64,000 nucleotides of DNA from an uncultured Eubacteriales bacterium (GTDB lineage Bacteria > Bacillota > Clostridia > Christensenellales > Aristaeellaceae). Below are positions 1 through 8,048 of the stretch, in pieces; position 1 is the first letter of the stretch, and the number at the start of each line of letters is the position of its first letter. The position numbers and the translations under genes were made by a program. The notes beneath the pieces were generated by a model. It ran no database searches and had not been told where the DNA came from. It saw only the letters and a program-made list of their open reading frames with translations. Location: positions 1 through 64,000 of the forward strand of contig CADANQ010000019.1 of the NCBI GenBank assembly GCA_902789365.1, given 5' to 3'.

Positions 1-110
1 GTTTCCCTTCCCCGGACTCCGTTCTTCGCCCGGGGGGTTCGCGGGGGGTACGGGTACCCCCCGCGGTATCTAAACTGTCCGCAGGACTGAACAGATACAA
101 ATTCTTTAAA
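1..110. other. Left-edge intergenic stretch with GC-rich palindrome
   Basis: There is no gene here. Positions 41-51 (GCGGGGGGTAC) are an exact inverted copy of 54-64 with only two bases between them, and a shorter GTCC-GCA-GGAC palindrome lies at 80-90. The big palindrome follows the end of the leftward sugar operon, so it could act as a terminator or 3' stabiliser for that transcript. It lacks a T-run on the minus strand, so it is not a standard intrinsic terminator. Confidence 0.4.
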
Positions 111-947
111 TTACAGCTTCGCAAAAATCCGCATGGCTTTCTCCGCGTCGGCTTCCATGGCCTTTTGCGCGGCCAGGGCCAGGTCGTGGAAGAAGGTCAC
201 GTCTTCCTTTTCCAGCAGTTCCTTTACGGCATTTACGCCCGCTTTGGACATGTAGCTGTAGTAGTTGATCTTGCGCAGGCCGTTTTGAATGCCGGTGCGG
301 TAATCCTCGGGAGAAACCCCGCTTCCGCCGTGCATCACCAGGGGCAGTCCGGTTTTTTCCGCAATCACCTTCACCCTTTCCAGATCCAGAACGGGCCTGG
401 ATTTGTAAATGCCGTGGGCCGTGCCGAAGGAGGGAGCCAGGGCGTCGATGCCCGTTTCTTCGCAGAACACCGCGGCCTGGTCGGGATCGGTGTACACCGG
501 GCCGACGCCGGCGGAAGTTCCGCCCTCCCGGGAAGCCAGCGCGCCCAATTCCGCTTCCACGCCGCAGTTATATTTTTTCGCCATGGCGACGGCTTTTTTT
601 GTGTTCGCCAGGTTTTCTTCATAGGGCAAAAGGCTGCCGTCGTACATGACGCCGGTGAAGCCGATGTCCAGCGCCTGCCGCATATAAGAAAGCGTTTCGC
701 AATGATCCAGATGAACGCAGACGGGCACCTTTGCTTTTTTAGCCGCTTCCACCATCACCGGCCCGATGACAGTCAGCGGGGCCGCGGGCTCGTGGAGCTC
801 GGCGTGGGAGAGGATCACAGGAACGTTCAGCCGCTCCGCAGCGTTCAAAACGGCGTTAATGCATTCCAGATTGGGGGTATTGAACGCGCCGACCGCGCAT
901 TTCCTTTCTTCGGCCGGCTTCAGAATTTCAACCAGATTGACAAGCAT
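111..947 (-). CDS. Class II (zinc) ketose-bisphosphate aldolase, FbaA/GatY-like
   Basis: This 278-residue protein has the length and fold pattern of the fructose-bisphosphate/tagatose-bisphosphate aldolase family, which splits a ketose phosphate into dihydroxyacetone phosphate and an aldehyde using a zinc ion. The zinc-site motifs are visible in order: HLDHCE in the first third, a TAHG histidine in the middle and MHGGSG further on. It is the last gene of a five-gene leftward operon with an epimerase, an isomerase, an aldo/keto reductase and a sugar kinase. Its probable role is therefore the final cleavage of a phosphorylated ketose made by the kinase. The substrate cannot be read from sequence: fructose-, tagatose- or a ketose-1-phosphate are all possible. 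AGGAGAGAAAA precedes the ATG. Confidence 0.9.
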   Translation of the reverse strand: MLVNLVEILKPAEERKCAVGAFNTPNLECINAVLNAAERLNVPVILSHAELHEPAAPLTVIGPVMVEAAKKAKVPVCVHLDHCETLSYMRQALDIGFTGVMYDGSLLPYEENLANTKKAVAMAKKYNCGVEAELGALASREGGTSAGVGPVYTDPDQAAVFCEETGIDALAPSFGTAHGIYKSRPVLDLERVKVIAEKTGLPLVMHGGSGVSPEDYRTGIQNGLRKINYYSYMSKAGVNAVKELLEKEDVTFFHDLALAAQKAMEADAEKAMRIFAKL

Positions 948-960
948 GTTTTTCTCTCCT

Positions 961-2451
961 TTACATCAGCGGACGCACCGCCTGATATACCTTCCTGTAG
1001 CGTTCATAAATCCGCATATACTGTTCATGGCGTCTGGGATCGGGCAAGCAGGTTTCCCGCTGCCGCACCATGACGGCCGCCGCTTCTTTCAAATCCCTGA
1101 ACACGCCCACGGCGACGCCGGTGAGCATGGCGCTGCCCACGGTACCCGCGTCGGAGGTCTTAAGGGCCGTAATGGGCAGGTTCAGAATGTCCGCCTTCAT
1201 CTGCATCCACACCCCGGATCTGGCCCCGCCGCCGGTGGCGTGGAGCTTTTTAAAGTGAATGCCGGAATCGGCAAGCACGTCGTAATTCAGACGCATTTCA
1301 TAGGCGACGCCCTCCATACAGGCCCGGTAGATTTCGGGAAGCGTGGTCCCGGCGGTCAGCCCGAGGATGGCTCCCCTGGAACCGGTGTCCATATAAGGCG
1401 TGGCGGCGCCCGCGAAATGGGGCAATACAAGAAGCCCGGTGGGCTCATGTCTGCCATACTGCCGTTCAAGCAGCGCGTTGACGGATATGCCCTGCCGCCC
1501 TGCTTCTTCCTTTTCGGCCCCGGCGAAGGTGTTCACGCACCACTGGATCAGCGCGCCGCCGGTGTAGGAAAAGGCATAGGCCACATATTTCCCGGGGATC
1601 ACATAGGGCACCACGGAAAAGTATCCCCTGCTCATGACGTCAATATCCGGCAGGCTGTCATAAACGGGCGTCAGGCACTCCACCGTGCCCGCGCCGTCCA
1701 CGGCGGTTTCCCCGTCAAAGGCTCCGGCCCCCACCGCCGCCGCCACCTGGTCATGGCTGACGATGACGATCCGGCAGGCTGGGTTCAGTCCCGTTTTTTC
1801 CGCCGCCGCTTTTGTGACGCGGCCCGCGTCGGTGCCCGTAGGCACGGGCTTGCTGAAAAGCGAAGGTTCAATCCCCGCCGCGTTCAGGATTTCTTCGCTC
1901 CAGGCAAGCGTCCCGATATCAAAGGCCATGGAGCGGGTGGCCAGGGAATAATCAATCAGGGCGTTCCCGGTCAGGTGCCAGGCCACATAATCCCCGATGA
2001 GGAAAATGTGCTTTGCCGCCCGGTACATCTCCGGCCGATGCTTTTTCAGCCACATGATCTTGCAGACGGAATACATTTCATGGGGCGCCAGACCGGAAAT
2101 CCGGGCGATCTTGCTCTCCCCCAACTTTCCTTTAAGTTCCGCGCATTCCTCCGCGCCCCGGGGATCGGTGTAAAGCATGGCCGTGTGCAGGGGCGTGCCC
2201 GCGTCATCCGTCATGACGAAGGTTTCCCCGAAGCTGGTGACGCCGATACCGCCGATATCGGGATATTGCGGCGTCATTTCCCGGATGACCGCGTATACGC
2301 TGTCCATTACCGCGGAGATATCAATCTCGTGCCCGCCGACCTGACGGCGCACCGGATAATCCCGGTACGCCTTGCCAAGGTCACGGCCCTGCTCGTCGAA
2401 AACCGTTAATTTGCACCCGGTGGTGCCGATATCAAGTCCTGCGATTTTCAT
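961..2451 (-). CDS. FGGY-family carbohydrate kinase
   Basis: A 496-residue cytoplasmic sugar kinase of the FGGY family, which phosphorylates pentoses, pentitols or deoxyketoses with ATP. The N-terminal phosphate-binding motif (LDIGTTGCK) and the C-terminal ATP-binding segment (ATGGGARSGVW, then DAGTVGSAML) are both present, and the length matches xylulokinase and fuculokinase relatives. Its start overlaps the stop of the upstream aldo/keto reductase by four bases, so the two are translationally coupled. In the operon it should phosphorylate the ketose produced by the isomerase and pass it to the aldolase. Sugar specificity within FGGY cannot be assigned by eye; xylulose, fuculose or rhamnulose are candidates. 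Confidence 0.9.
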   Translation of the reverse strand: MKIAGLDIGTTGCKLTVFDEQGRDLGKAYRDYPVRRQVGGHEIDISAVMDSVYAVIREMTPQYPDIGGIGVTSFGETFVMTDDAGTPLHTAMLYTDPRGAEECAELKGKLGESKIARISGLAPHEMYSVCKIMWLKKHRPEMYRAAKHIFLIGDYVAWHLTGNALIDYSLATRSMAFDIGTLAWSEEILNAAGIEPSLFSKPVPTGTDAGRVTKAAAEKTGLNPACRIVIVSHDQVAAAVGAGAFDGETAVDGAGTVECLTPVYDSLPDIDVMSRGYFSVVPYVIPGKYVAYAFSYTGGALIQWCVNTFAGAEKEEAGRQGISVNALLERQYGRHEPTGLLVLPHFAGAATPYMDTGSRGAILGLTAGTTLPEIYRACMEGVAYEMRLNYDVLADSGIHFKKLHATGGGARSGVWMQMKADILNLPITALKTSDAGTVGSAMLTGVAVGVFRDLKEAAAVMVRQRETCLPDPRRHEQYMRIYERYRKVYQAVRPLM

Positions 2452-3416
2452 GGCTCCGTCCCTTCCAGATAAGTGATATCCCCAGCGGATAACGGCTGCG
2501 CGGCAGCGCTGAGATTCATTTGCAGCCTTTGGGGAGATGTGGTGCTGACCACGGCGAATACGTTCATGCCGCTGCCGAACACATACCGCATGGCGATCTC
2601 CGGCACGGTGACCCCGAACTTTCGGGCCAGTTCCTCAGCCCGGGCCAGCCGCGCCATGTTTTCGTCATACAGGTATCCCCGCTGAGCGAATGAATCCAAA
2701 CACGCGCGGGCGTTTTCATAATCCCAGGCTCTGAAGCGGCCGCTGAAAAAGCCCCTTCCCAGGCTGGAATACGCGATTACCGGCATCCGGTTTTCCCGGT
2801 ACCAGGCCCGGGCGCCTTCATTTTCCGGCCCGGATATTGTGACGCAGCCGCCGCCCCACAAATCCTTCATCTGTCGGGTCAGACCAAAGTTGGGGCTGGA
2901 CACGGAAAAACCCATGACGCCTTTTTTCTTCGCGTATCGGTTGGCGGCGGCGATCCTTTCATGGGTCCAGTTGGACGCGCCGAACAGGCGGATCATGCCC
3001 TTTTTCTGCGCCTCGTTCAGGGTTTCGATGAATTCCTCCACCGGCGTGCCGGGGTCGTCCCGGTGCAGAAGATACAGATCAACGCAGTCCGTTTCCAGCG
3101 CGTCCAGGCTTCGGGCCAGCTGCTCCAGGATTACCCGATGGTTGACCTCTACCCTGCCGTTCAGGATATCTCCGCATTTGGACAGGATCGCCACCTGATC
3201 CCGGACTTCCCTTTCCCTGATCCAGCGGCCCAGGGCTTTCTCCGCCAGCCCATAGCTGCGGGCGCAGTCGAAGGCGTTGACCCCGCAGGCAAGCACGCTG
3301 TCCAATAGCTTCTCCGCCTCAGGGCCGTCGGTCATAACCGGCGGCATGGCCGTACCGAAAAAGATGTCGGACACCGGCAGCGGCAGGCCGGGAATAATAC
3401 GCTTGGGATTATCCAT
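2448..3416 (-). CDS. Aldo/keto reductase
   Basis: An NAD(P)H-dependent oxidoreductase of the aldo/keto reductase superfamily (TIM barrel), about 322 residues. The catalytic Asp/Tyr region (AFDCARSYGLAEKALGRW) and the LLHRDDP strand are typical. An open frame extends upstream to 3434, but the ATG at 3416 is preceded by GGGTGGAA at good distance and is the better start. It overlaps the upstream isomerase gene by eight bases and the downstream kinase by four. In this operon it could reduce the aldehyde released by the aldolase (for example lactaldehyde) or oxidise/reduce the free sugar. The substrate is unknown. Confidence 0.87.
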   Translation of the reverse strand: MDNPKRIIPGLPLPVSDIFFGTAMPPVMTDGPEAEKLLDSVLACGVNAFDCARSYGLAEKALGRWIREREVRDQVAILSKCGDILNGRVEVNHRVILEQLARSLDALETDCVDLYLLHRDDPGTPVEEFIETLNEAQKKGMIRLFGASNWTHERIAAANRYAKKKGVMGFSVSSPNFGLTRQMKDLWGGGCVTISGPENEGARAWYRENRMPVIAYSSLGRGFFSGRFRAWDYENARACLDSFAQRGYLYDENMARLARAEELARKFGVTVPEIAMRYVFGSGMNVFAVVSTTSPQRLQMNLSAAAQPLSAGDITYLEGTEP

Positions 3417-4815
3417 CGATTTCCACCCAGTCATAGTGCAGGTAAGTGGTGAATGCTTCTTTCAATACATCCTTCACATGGCCTTCGCCGATGGAGGTGT
3501 GATGCTTGAAGCCGCCACGGGCCAATCTGATCAGCTTATTCTGCAGATCGTCGATTTCCGCCACGCCGGCGCAGCCGAAATAACCGTCCTCAATGGGATC
3601 ATCGGTGAACCGGGCTTCGGATGCGTAGATCACGATTTTGCCGTCTTTGGTCTGGCAGTTGGAGATGGTGATGGGCATGGCCCTGATGCGCCCTTCGTTG
3701 CAGCCCCAGCCGGAGCCGGGATCGGTCTTATCGAACATTTTGTGGTTGGTCACTGTGCCCTTGCAGGTCATGAGTTTCTGGGCCACGGGGCCGCAGTGGA
3801 ACAGGATCACCTTATTTTCGTCGTCGCCGTAATTGTTGTTCCAGTCCAGCACGGCGGTGGGTTTTTCGGTGGCCAGGTTCATGGCCCGCATGGTGAGTGC
3901 GGAGCACATGTCGATTTCGCAGCTGGCCACGATGCCCCGGTCGTTGAGCTCGGAGAGAATTACGCAGGGGCAGATGCGCAGATGGGCTTCCATCTCGTTC
4001 CAGCAGCGCAGTGCCAGGGCGTCCAGGTGGTATTCTTCGATGTACCGGTCGATGACCACCGCCAGCTTGCCCAGGTTCAGCATGTTCATTTCCGGCACAT
4101 GGGAAAAATCGGTGTAATTTTTGAGGTGTTCGATTTTCGCCAGCACAGCGGGGTCTTTATCCTTCATGGCGGCAATCTTGTCGAATACCTCGCTCAGGTC
4201 GAAGGATTCCACGTTGATGCCGTGCTTTTGCAGGGCGATTTCATCAAAGCGCACGGTTTTGAAAGCGGTGGTGCGGGCGCCGATGCAGCCCAGGTTGAAG
4301 CGCTTCATGCCGTTCACAACCCGGCAGACGGCGGCAAAGTCCCGGAGGTTTTCCCGGAATTTGGGAGAAAGCGGATGCACCACATGGGGCTTGAGGACCG
4401 TGAAGGGCACCCCGTACTGGGTGAACACGTCGGTGACGGAGAATTTGCCGCAGTAGGCGTCCCGGCGATGGGCGAAGTCCATTTTGCCGATTTCGTCGGG
4501 ATACGCCTGCATGAGGATCGGCACGCCCGCGTCCTGCAGGGCGGTAATGGCCCCGTTTTCATCGGCAAAGATGGGCATGGAGAAGATCACGCCGTCATAC
4601 TGTCCGTCGTGTTCCTTCAGCCACCTGGCGTACAGCAGGCCTTCGTCCCGGGTTTCGATGCCCCCGTAGCGGGTCAGCTCCTTATCCATCATGATATAGT
4701 CATAGCCCGCGTCGGTGACGGCCTTCACCATATCGTCCCGCGCGCCATAGATCAGTTCCCCGGGCATGAAGCCGCGGTTGCAGAATGCCAGGGCAAACGT
4801 CATTTTCTCAGCCAT
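3409..4815 (-). CDS. L-fucose/L-arabinose isomerase family protein
   Basis: A protein of about 468 residues that resembles the L-fucose/L-arabinose isomerase fold family, manganese enzymes interconverting aldoses and ketoses. Likely metal-binding acidic residues lie in RCWNEMEAHL and CEIDMCSALT, and the late conserved GHVKD stretch fits the family. The first ATG of the frame (4833) lacks a ribosome site; the ATG at 4815 follows GGAGGAG by seven bases and is chosen. It overlaps the upstream epimerase gene by eight bases. Together with the epimerase, kinase and aldolase it defines an isomerase-kinase-aldolase route for an aldose, by analogy with fucose or rhamnose breakdown. This subfamily contains members whose substrate is unproven. 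Confidence 0.85.
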   Translation of the reverse strand: MAEKMTFALAFCNRGFMPGELIYGARDDMVKAVTDAGYDYIMMDKELTRYGGIETRDEGLLYARWLKEHDGQYDGVIFSMPIFADENGAITALQDAGVPILMQAYPDEIGKMDFAHRRDAYCGKFSVTDVFTQYGVPFTVLKPHVVHPLSPKFRENLRDFAAVCRVVNGMKRFNLGCIGARTTAFKTVRFDEIALQKHGINVESFDLSEVFDKIAAMKDKDPAVLAKIEHLKNYTDFSHVPEMNMLNLGKLAVVIDRYIEEYHLDALALRCWNEMEAHLRICPCVILSELNDRGIVASCEIDMCSALTMRAMNLATEKPTAVLDWNNNYGDDENKVILFHCGPVAQKLMTCKGTVTNHKMFDKTDPGSGWGCNEGRIRAMPITISNCQTKDGKIVIYASEARFTDDPIEDGYFGCAGVAEIDDLQNKLIRLARGGFKHHTSIGEGHVKDVLKEAFTTYLHYDWVEIDG

Positions 4816-5803
4816 TGTTTTTCTCCTCCTCAAAAGATATGCTTACAGTATGCTTTTCCGTTTCAAACGCCTTGAGCGCCGGCAGGGTGCCGTTTTCCCG
4901 CTCGTCGTGCCGACCCATGATATAGCAGTTGGCGGGCTCCAGGCCCAGCACATAATCCCCTGCCGCCATGCTGCGCCACTGGGACAGGATGGGCAGCGTA
5001 TCGCCGCTCCAGGTGATGATCATGCGCACATTCAAATCCGGATTGATCAGCTCCGCCCGGAAATCACGCTTCATTTTCTGGAAGAATACCCGCTCTTCCT
5101 CACCCGGAACAGGCGCGTCAAATTCGCATTCCCGGCCAAGCCCTGTTTTCGCGAACTCCGTCCGGGGAACGGTTTCCCTCTCTTCCGGCAGGATCAGCTT
5201 TGCCTTTTCGGATAAAAGGGGATAGCCGAAATTGCAGTGGTAGATCCGCATGTATTCCTCGTCCTTCGGCGTCAGGTTGGTGATTTCATCCTGAACGGTG
5301 ACAGCGGAACCGAAAGCGGGAATCCGGATCGCGCGCCGGTTTTCCAGCACATGGCCGAACAGCGCCGTTTCCCGGATCACGCCCCGGACGACGACTTCAT
5401 CGCCGACGATCTCCGCGCATACCTGTTCCGCCGCCAGGGAATGATACCGACCGTGGAGCGGGTGCCATTCGCCCCTGTCCCGGTTGGCGGGCCCGGCGGA
5501 ACGCAGACCGCAGGTAAAAAGCAGGCCGCCGGGGAAGGTGTTCAAAAACTCGTTTTCATACGGTTCGATCACGGCGGGGCTGTCATAACCGTTCTTGCTC
5601 ATCCAGCTCATGTTCACGCCCCGGAATCGGCATTGCCCGATGTCCAGCCCGGCGTCGGGCAGAATATCCAATTCCAGACCTCCTGCCGTTTTCACTTCAA
5701 TAATCTCGGTGCCCCTGGCTTTTCCTTCCGCTATGGTTACGCGGCGCAGGGTAACCAGCTGTCCCGGATGGCCGATATAGCCTTTTTCGATCAAATCCTG
5801 CAA
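4808..5803 (-). CDS. Aldose 1-epimerase family protein (DUF4432)
   Basis: A galactose-mutarotase-fold protein of the DUF4432 group, expected to convert sugar anomers before isomerisation. Recognisable parts are the LPDAGLDIGQCRFRG segment, the HPLHGRYHSL histidines, YHCNFGYPLL and LGLEPANCY near the end. The frame opens at an ATG (5836) with no ribosome site, whereas AAAGGAGG (5812-5820) sits eight bases before an in-frame TTG at 5803, which I take as the real start (331 residues). This is the first gene of the leftward sugar operon, divergent from the PocR-AraC regulator with a 148-bp gap that must hold its promoter. Confidence 0.85.
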   Translation of the reverse strand: MQDLIEKGYIGHPGQLVTLRRVTIAEGKARGTEIIEVKTAGGLELDILPDAGLDIGQCRFRGVNMSWMSKNGYDSPAVIEPYENEFLNTFPGGLLFTCGLRSAGPANRDRGEWHPLHGRYHSLAAEQVCAEIVGDEVVVRGVIRETALFGHVLENRRAIRIPAFGSAVTVQDEITNLTPKDEEYMRIYHCNFGYPLLSEKAKLILPEERETVPRTEFAKTGLGRECEFDAPVPGEEERVFFQKMKRDFRAELINPDLNVRMIITWSGDTLPILSQWRSMAAGDYVLGLEPANCYIMGRHDERENGTLPALKAFETEKHTVSISFEEEKNNG

Positions 5804-5872
5804 ACCTGCCGCCTCCTTTGATCTTACTGAGAACATTGTACGAAATTCATCAAAAGAAATATATAGAAAAGC

Positions 5873-5912
5873 GTTCGTTTTACTTTGAATTTGTTCGCAA
5901 TAATGATAAAAT
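5873..5912 (+). promoter_or_regulatory. Promoter of the AraC regulator with paired GTTCG direct repeats
   Basis: TTGAAT (5885-5890) and TAAAAT (5907-5912) are separated by 16 bp and lie about 40 bp before the regulator's start codon. Two direct GTTCG copies at 5873-5877 and 5893-5897, 20 bp apart, flank the -35 and could be binding half-sites for this AraC protein in the divergent intergenic region. No convincing sigma-A promoter was found for the leftward operon, which may need activation. Confidence 0.45.
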
Positions 5913-5951
5913 ATTAGATACCATATTTTCCATCATAGAAGGAGCCGTCCA

Positions 5952-6791
5952 ATGATTTCCGTATTTGATATGGAAAATCTTCAAAAGCTGCTGAAGGACT
6001 TTTACGCCATCACCGGCATCCGGATCACGGTATTTGACGAGCGGATGCGGGAACTGGCGGCATATCCGGAGAAGGTTGCGCCTTATTGCGCCCTGATCCG
6101 GGAAAGCGCGGAAGGATTGAAAGCCTGCATGGAATGTGACCGGCAGGCCTGCCGTTCAGCGGCGGAAAAAAAGAAAACCCTCGTTTACCGCTGCCATGCC
6201 GGGTTGACGGAGGCCGCCGCACCGCTGTATGCGAACAATATATTGATCGGGTTTCTGCTCTTCGGCCATGTGTTTCCCTACGCCAGCCGGGAAGAGGGAT
6301 GGCAGGAAATCAGGCGCCGCTGCGCCGCTTTCCCGGTTGATCGGGAAAAGCTTCATAAAGCCGTTATGCAGGCCGTCCCCATGCGGGACGACTACGTCCG
6401 CTCCGCCGCCCACATTCTCCACGCGGTGGCCTCCTATCTGATTCTGGAGCGTATGGCGACGCTGAAAGAGGATTTACTGGAGGTGCGTCTGGACACCTAT
6501 ATTTCCGATCATTATACGGAGCCCCTGGACGCGGCGCGCCTGTCCCATGTCCTGGGCATCGGAAAAACGCAGCTGTATTCGCTTACCAAAAAGCTGTACC
6601 GGCAGGGCATGGCTGCCCGCATTCGGGAACTGCGCATGAAAAAAGCCAGGTCCCTTCTGCGGGAGCAAAGGGATTTGCCCCTGGCTGAAGTGGCCTGGCA
6701 GTGCGGCTATCAGGATTACAACTATTTTTTCACGGTGTTCAGGCGGGAGGTAGGCTGCACGCCCCGGGAGTGGAGAAATGAAATGACATAA
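5952..6791 (+). CDS. AraC-family regulator with PocR ligand-sensing domain
   Basis: A 279-residue transcription factor. The N-terminal half is a PocR-type sensory domain (FYAITGIRITVFDE, then a cysteine-rich stretch with C-x2-C spacing ending in RCHAGL, and IGFLLFGHVF), known from other regulators to bind small carbon compounds. The C-terminal 100 residues are an AraC double helix-turn-helix (SHVLGIGKTQLYSLTKKLYR and VAWQCGYQDYNYFFTVFRR). AGAAGGAGCC precedes the ATG. It is divergently transcribed from the isomerase-kinase-aldolase operon, the usual arrangement for a local activator, and ends 13 bp from the convergent SDR gene. The effector is presumably the operon's sugar or an intermediate. 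Confidence 0.9.
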   Translation: MISVFDMENLQKLLKDFYAITGIRITVFDERMRELAAYPEKVAPYCALIRESAEGLKACMECDRQACRSAAEKKKTLVYRCHAGLTEAAAPLYANNILIGFLLFGHVFPYASREEGWQEIRRRCAAFPVDREKLHKAVMQAVPMRDDYVRSAAHILHAVASYLILERMATLKEDLLEVRLDTYISDHYTEPLDAARLSHVLGIGKTQLYSLTKKLYRQGMAARIRELRMKKARSLLREQRDLPLAEVAWQCGYQDYNYFFTVFRREVGCTPREWRNEMT

Positions 6792-6804
6792 CGGAGCGTC
6801 CGCG

Positions 6805-7563
6805 TCAGCAGGTCGCGCCTCCGTCGATCACGAAATCCTGACCTGTGACAAAGCGGGCGGCGTCGGAAGCCAGATACAGGGCGCAATAGCCGATATCCTC
6901 CGTTTCGCCCAGCAGCCCCAGAGGAGATTCCTTTTCAAACCGTTCCCGCATATCGGGACGATCCTTCACGCCCGCCGTCATTTCGGTGATGATAAAGCCG
7001 GGATAAATGGTATTGACCCGCACCTTCTTTTCGCCCAGGCGTTTTGCCAGCGTACGGGAGAAGGAACGCACGGCGCCCTTGGCGGCGGAATAAACGATGG
7101 GGCCCCGGGCCTGCAGCGCCGCAAGGGACGCGATATTGATGATGGAACCCACGCCGTTTTTCGCACATTCGGGATAAGCGTATTTTACCGCCATGAAGGT
7201 GGATGTGAAATCAACCTTCATGGTTTCCTCATAATTTGCGGTGCTGAATTCTTCCTCCAGGCTGCCGTGCGCGCCTCGGCCCCCCGCGCTGTTGATCAGG
7301 ATATCCAGACGCCCGTAGACGCTCAAGCAGAAATCCACCATGGCCCTGCAGTTTTCTTCATTGGTGAGATCAGCGGAGAAACAGGCGCATTTGCCTCCGG
7401 CAGCTTCGATTTCCGCCTTCACCTCTTCCAGCCTGTTCATCCTGCGGCCCACGACCACAACGCCCGCGCCGGCGTCGGCCAGAATTTTCGCGCAGCCTTT
7501 GCCGATACCGGAGCCTCCCCCGGTGATCAGGGCCACGCGGCCTGACAGATCAAATGCCTTCAT
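6805..7563 (-). CDS. SDR-family NAD(P)-dependent oxidoreductase
   Basis: A classical short-chain dehydrogenase/reductase of 252 residues. The Rossmann nucleotide motif GGGSGIGKG, the NSAGG strand, the INIASLAA serine and the catalytic YSAAK tyrosine/lysine pair are all present, and the C-terminus VTGQDFVIDGGATC is typical of the gluconate/sugar-alcohol dehydrogenase-like branch. It is the last gene of the long leftward glycoside-hydrolase run and follows the VOC gene by nine bases. A sugar or sugar-acid dehydrogenase role fits the neighbourhood, but sequence alone does not fix the substrate. The stop codon lies 13 bp from that of the convergent AraC gene, with no clear terminator between. Confidence 0.88.
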   Translation of the reverse strand: MKAFDLSGRVALITGGGSGIGKGCAKILADAGAGVVVVGRRMNRLEEVKAEIEAAGGKCACFSADLTNEENCRAMVDFCLSVYGRLDILINSAGGRGAHGSLEEEFSTANYEETMKVDFTSTFMAVKYAYPECAKNGVGSIINIASLAALQARGPIVYSAAKGAVRSFSRTLAKRLGEKKVRVNTIYPGFIITEMTAGVKDRPDMRERFEKESPLGLLGETEDIGYCALYLASDAARFVTGQDFVIDGGATC

Positions 7564-7572
7564 AGCTTATCC

Positions 7573-8043
7573 TCACTTTCTGCGGGGCACAATGCCCTCG
7601 TGCAGTTCGATCATCACATTGTCCGGGCCGCGGAAATAGGTGAATTTGAAGCCGGGGATGTGCCTGGATTCCACCACCGGATTCATCAGCCTGTAGCCCA
7701 AGGCCTGGACTTTTTCGCATACGGCATAAATATCGTCCACCCGAAGCATAAAGTGCATGGAGCCCAGATCGTTGTGGTTCATGGGCGGACAGGGCCTGGC
7801 GGGCGGATCGACATACTGGTGGATTTCCAGGTCCACGCCGTCCCTGCCATGGAGCATCAGCACGTTCATCAATTGATTTTCCACACCGGACAGCCCCCGG
7901 GCGGGCTGGATCTGATTGCGCGCGTCAAACACGACTTCCATGCCCAGCGTGTCGCAGAACAAACGGATGCATTCGTCGATATCGCTTACCAGAATGCCGA
8001 CCTGGAACACGCCGTCGGTATAGCCTTTCATTTTTTCTTCCAT
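7573..8043 (-). CDS. VOC-family (glyoxalase/dioxygenase fold) protein
   Basis: A 156-residue vicinal-oxygen-chelate protein with the paired beta-alpha-beta-beta-beta modules of the family: VGILVSDIDECIRLFCDTLG at the start, HFMLRVDDIYAVCEKVQALG in the middle and FRGPDNVMIELHE at the end. Members are metal-dependent lyases, isomerases, dioxygenases or epimerases. The SDR gene follows nine bases downstream and the esterase gene lies five bases upstream, so it is part of the same transcript. The reaction is unknown; modification of a released aglycone or sugar acid would suit the operon. AAAGGAT precedes the ATG. Confidence 0.82.
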   Translation of the reverse strand: MEEKMKGYTDGVFQVGILVSDIDECIRLFCDTLGMEVVFDARNQIQPARGLSGVENQLMNVLMLHGRDGVDLEIHQYVDPPARPCPPMNHNDLGSMHFMLRVDDIYAVCEKVQALGYRLMNPVVESRHIPGFKFTYFRGPDNVMIELHEGIVPRRK

Positions 8044-8048
8044 ACGCT

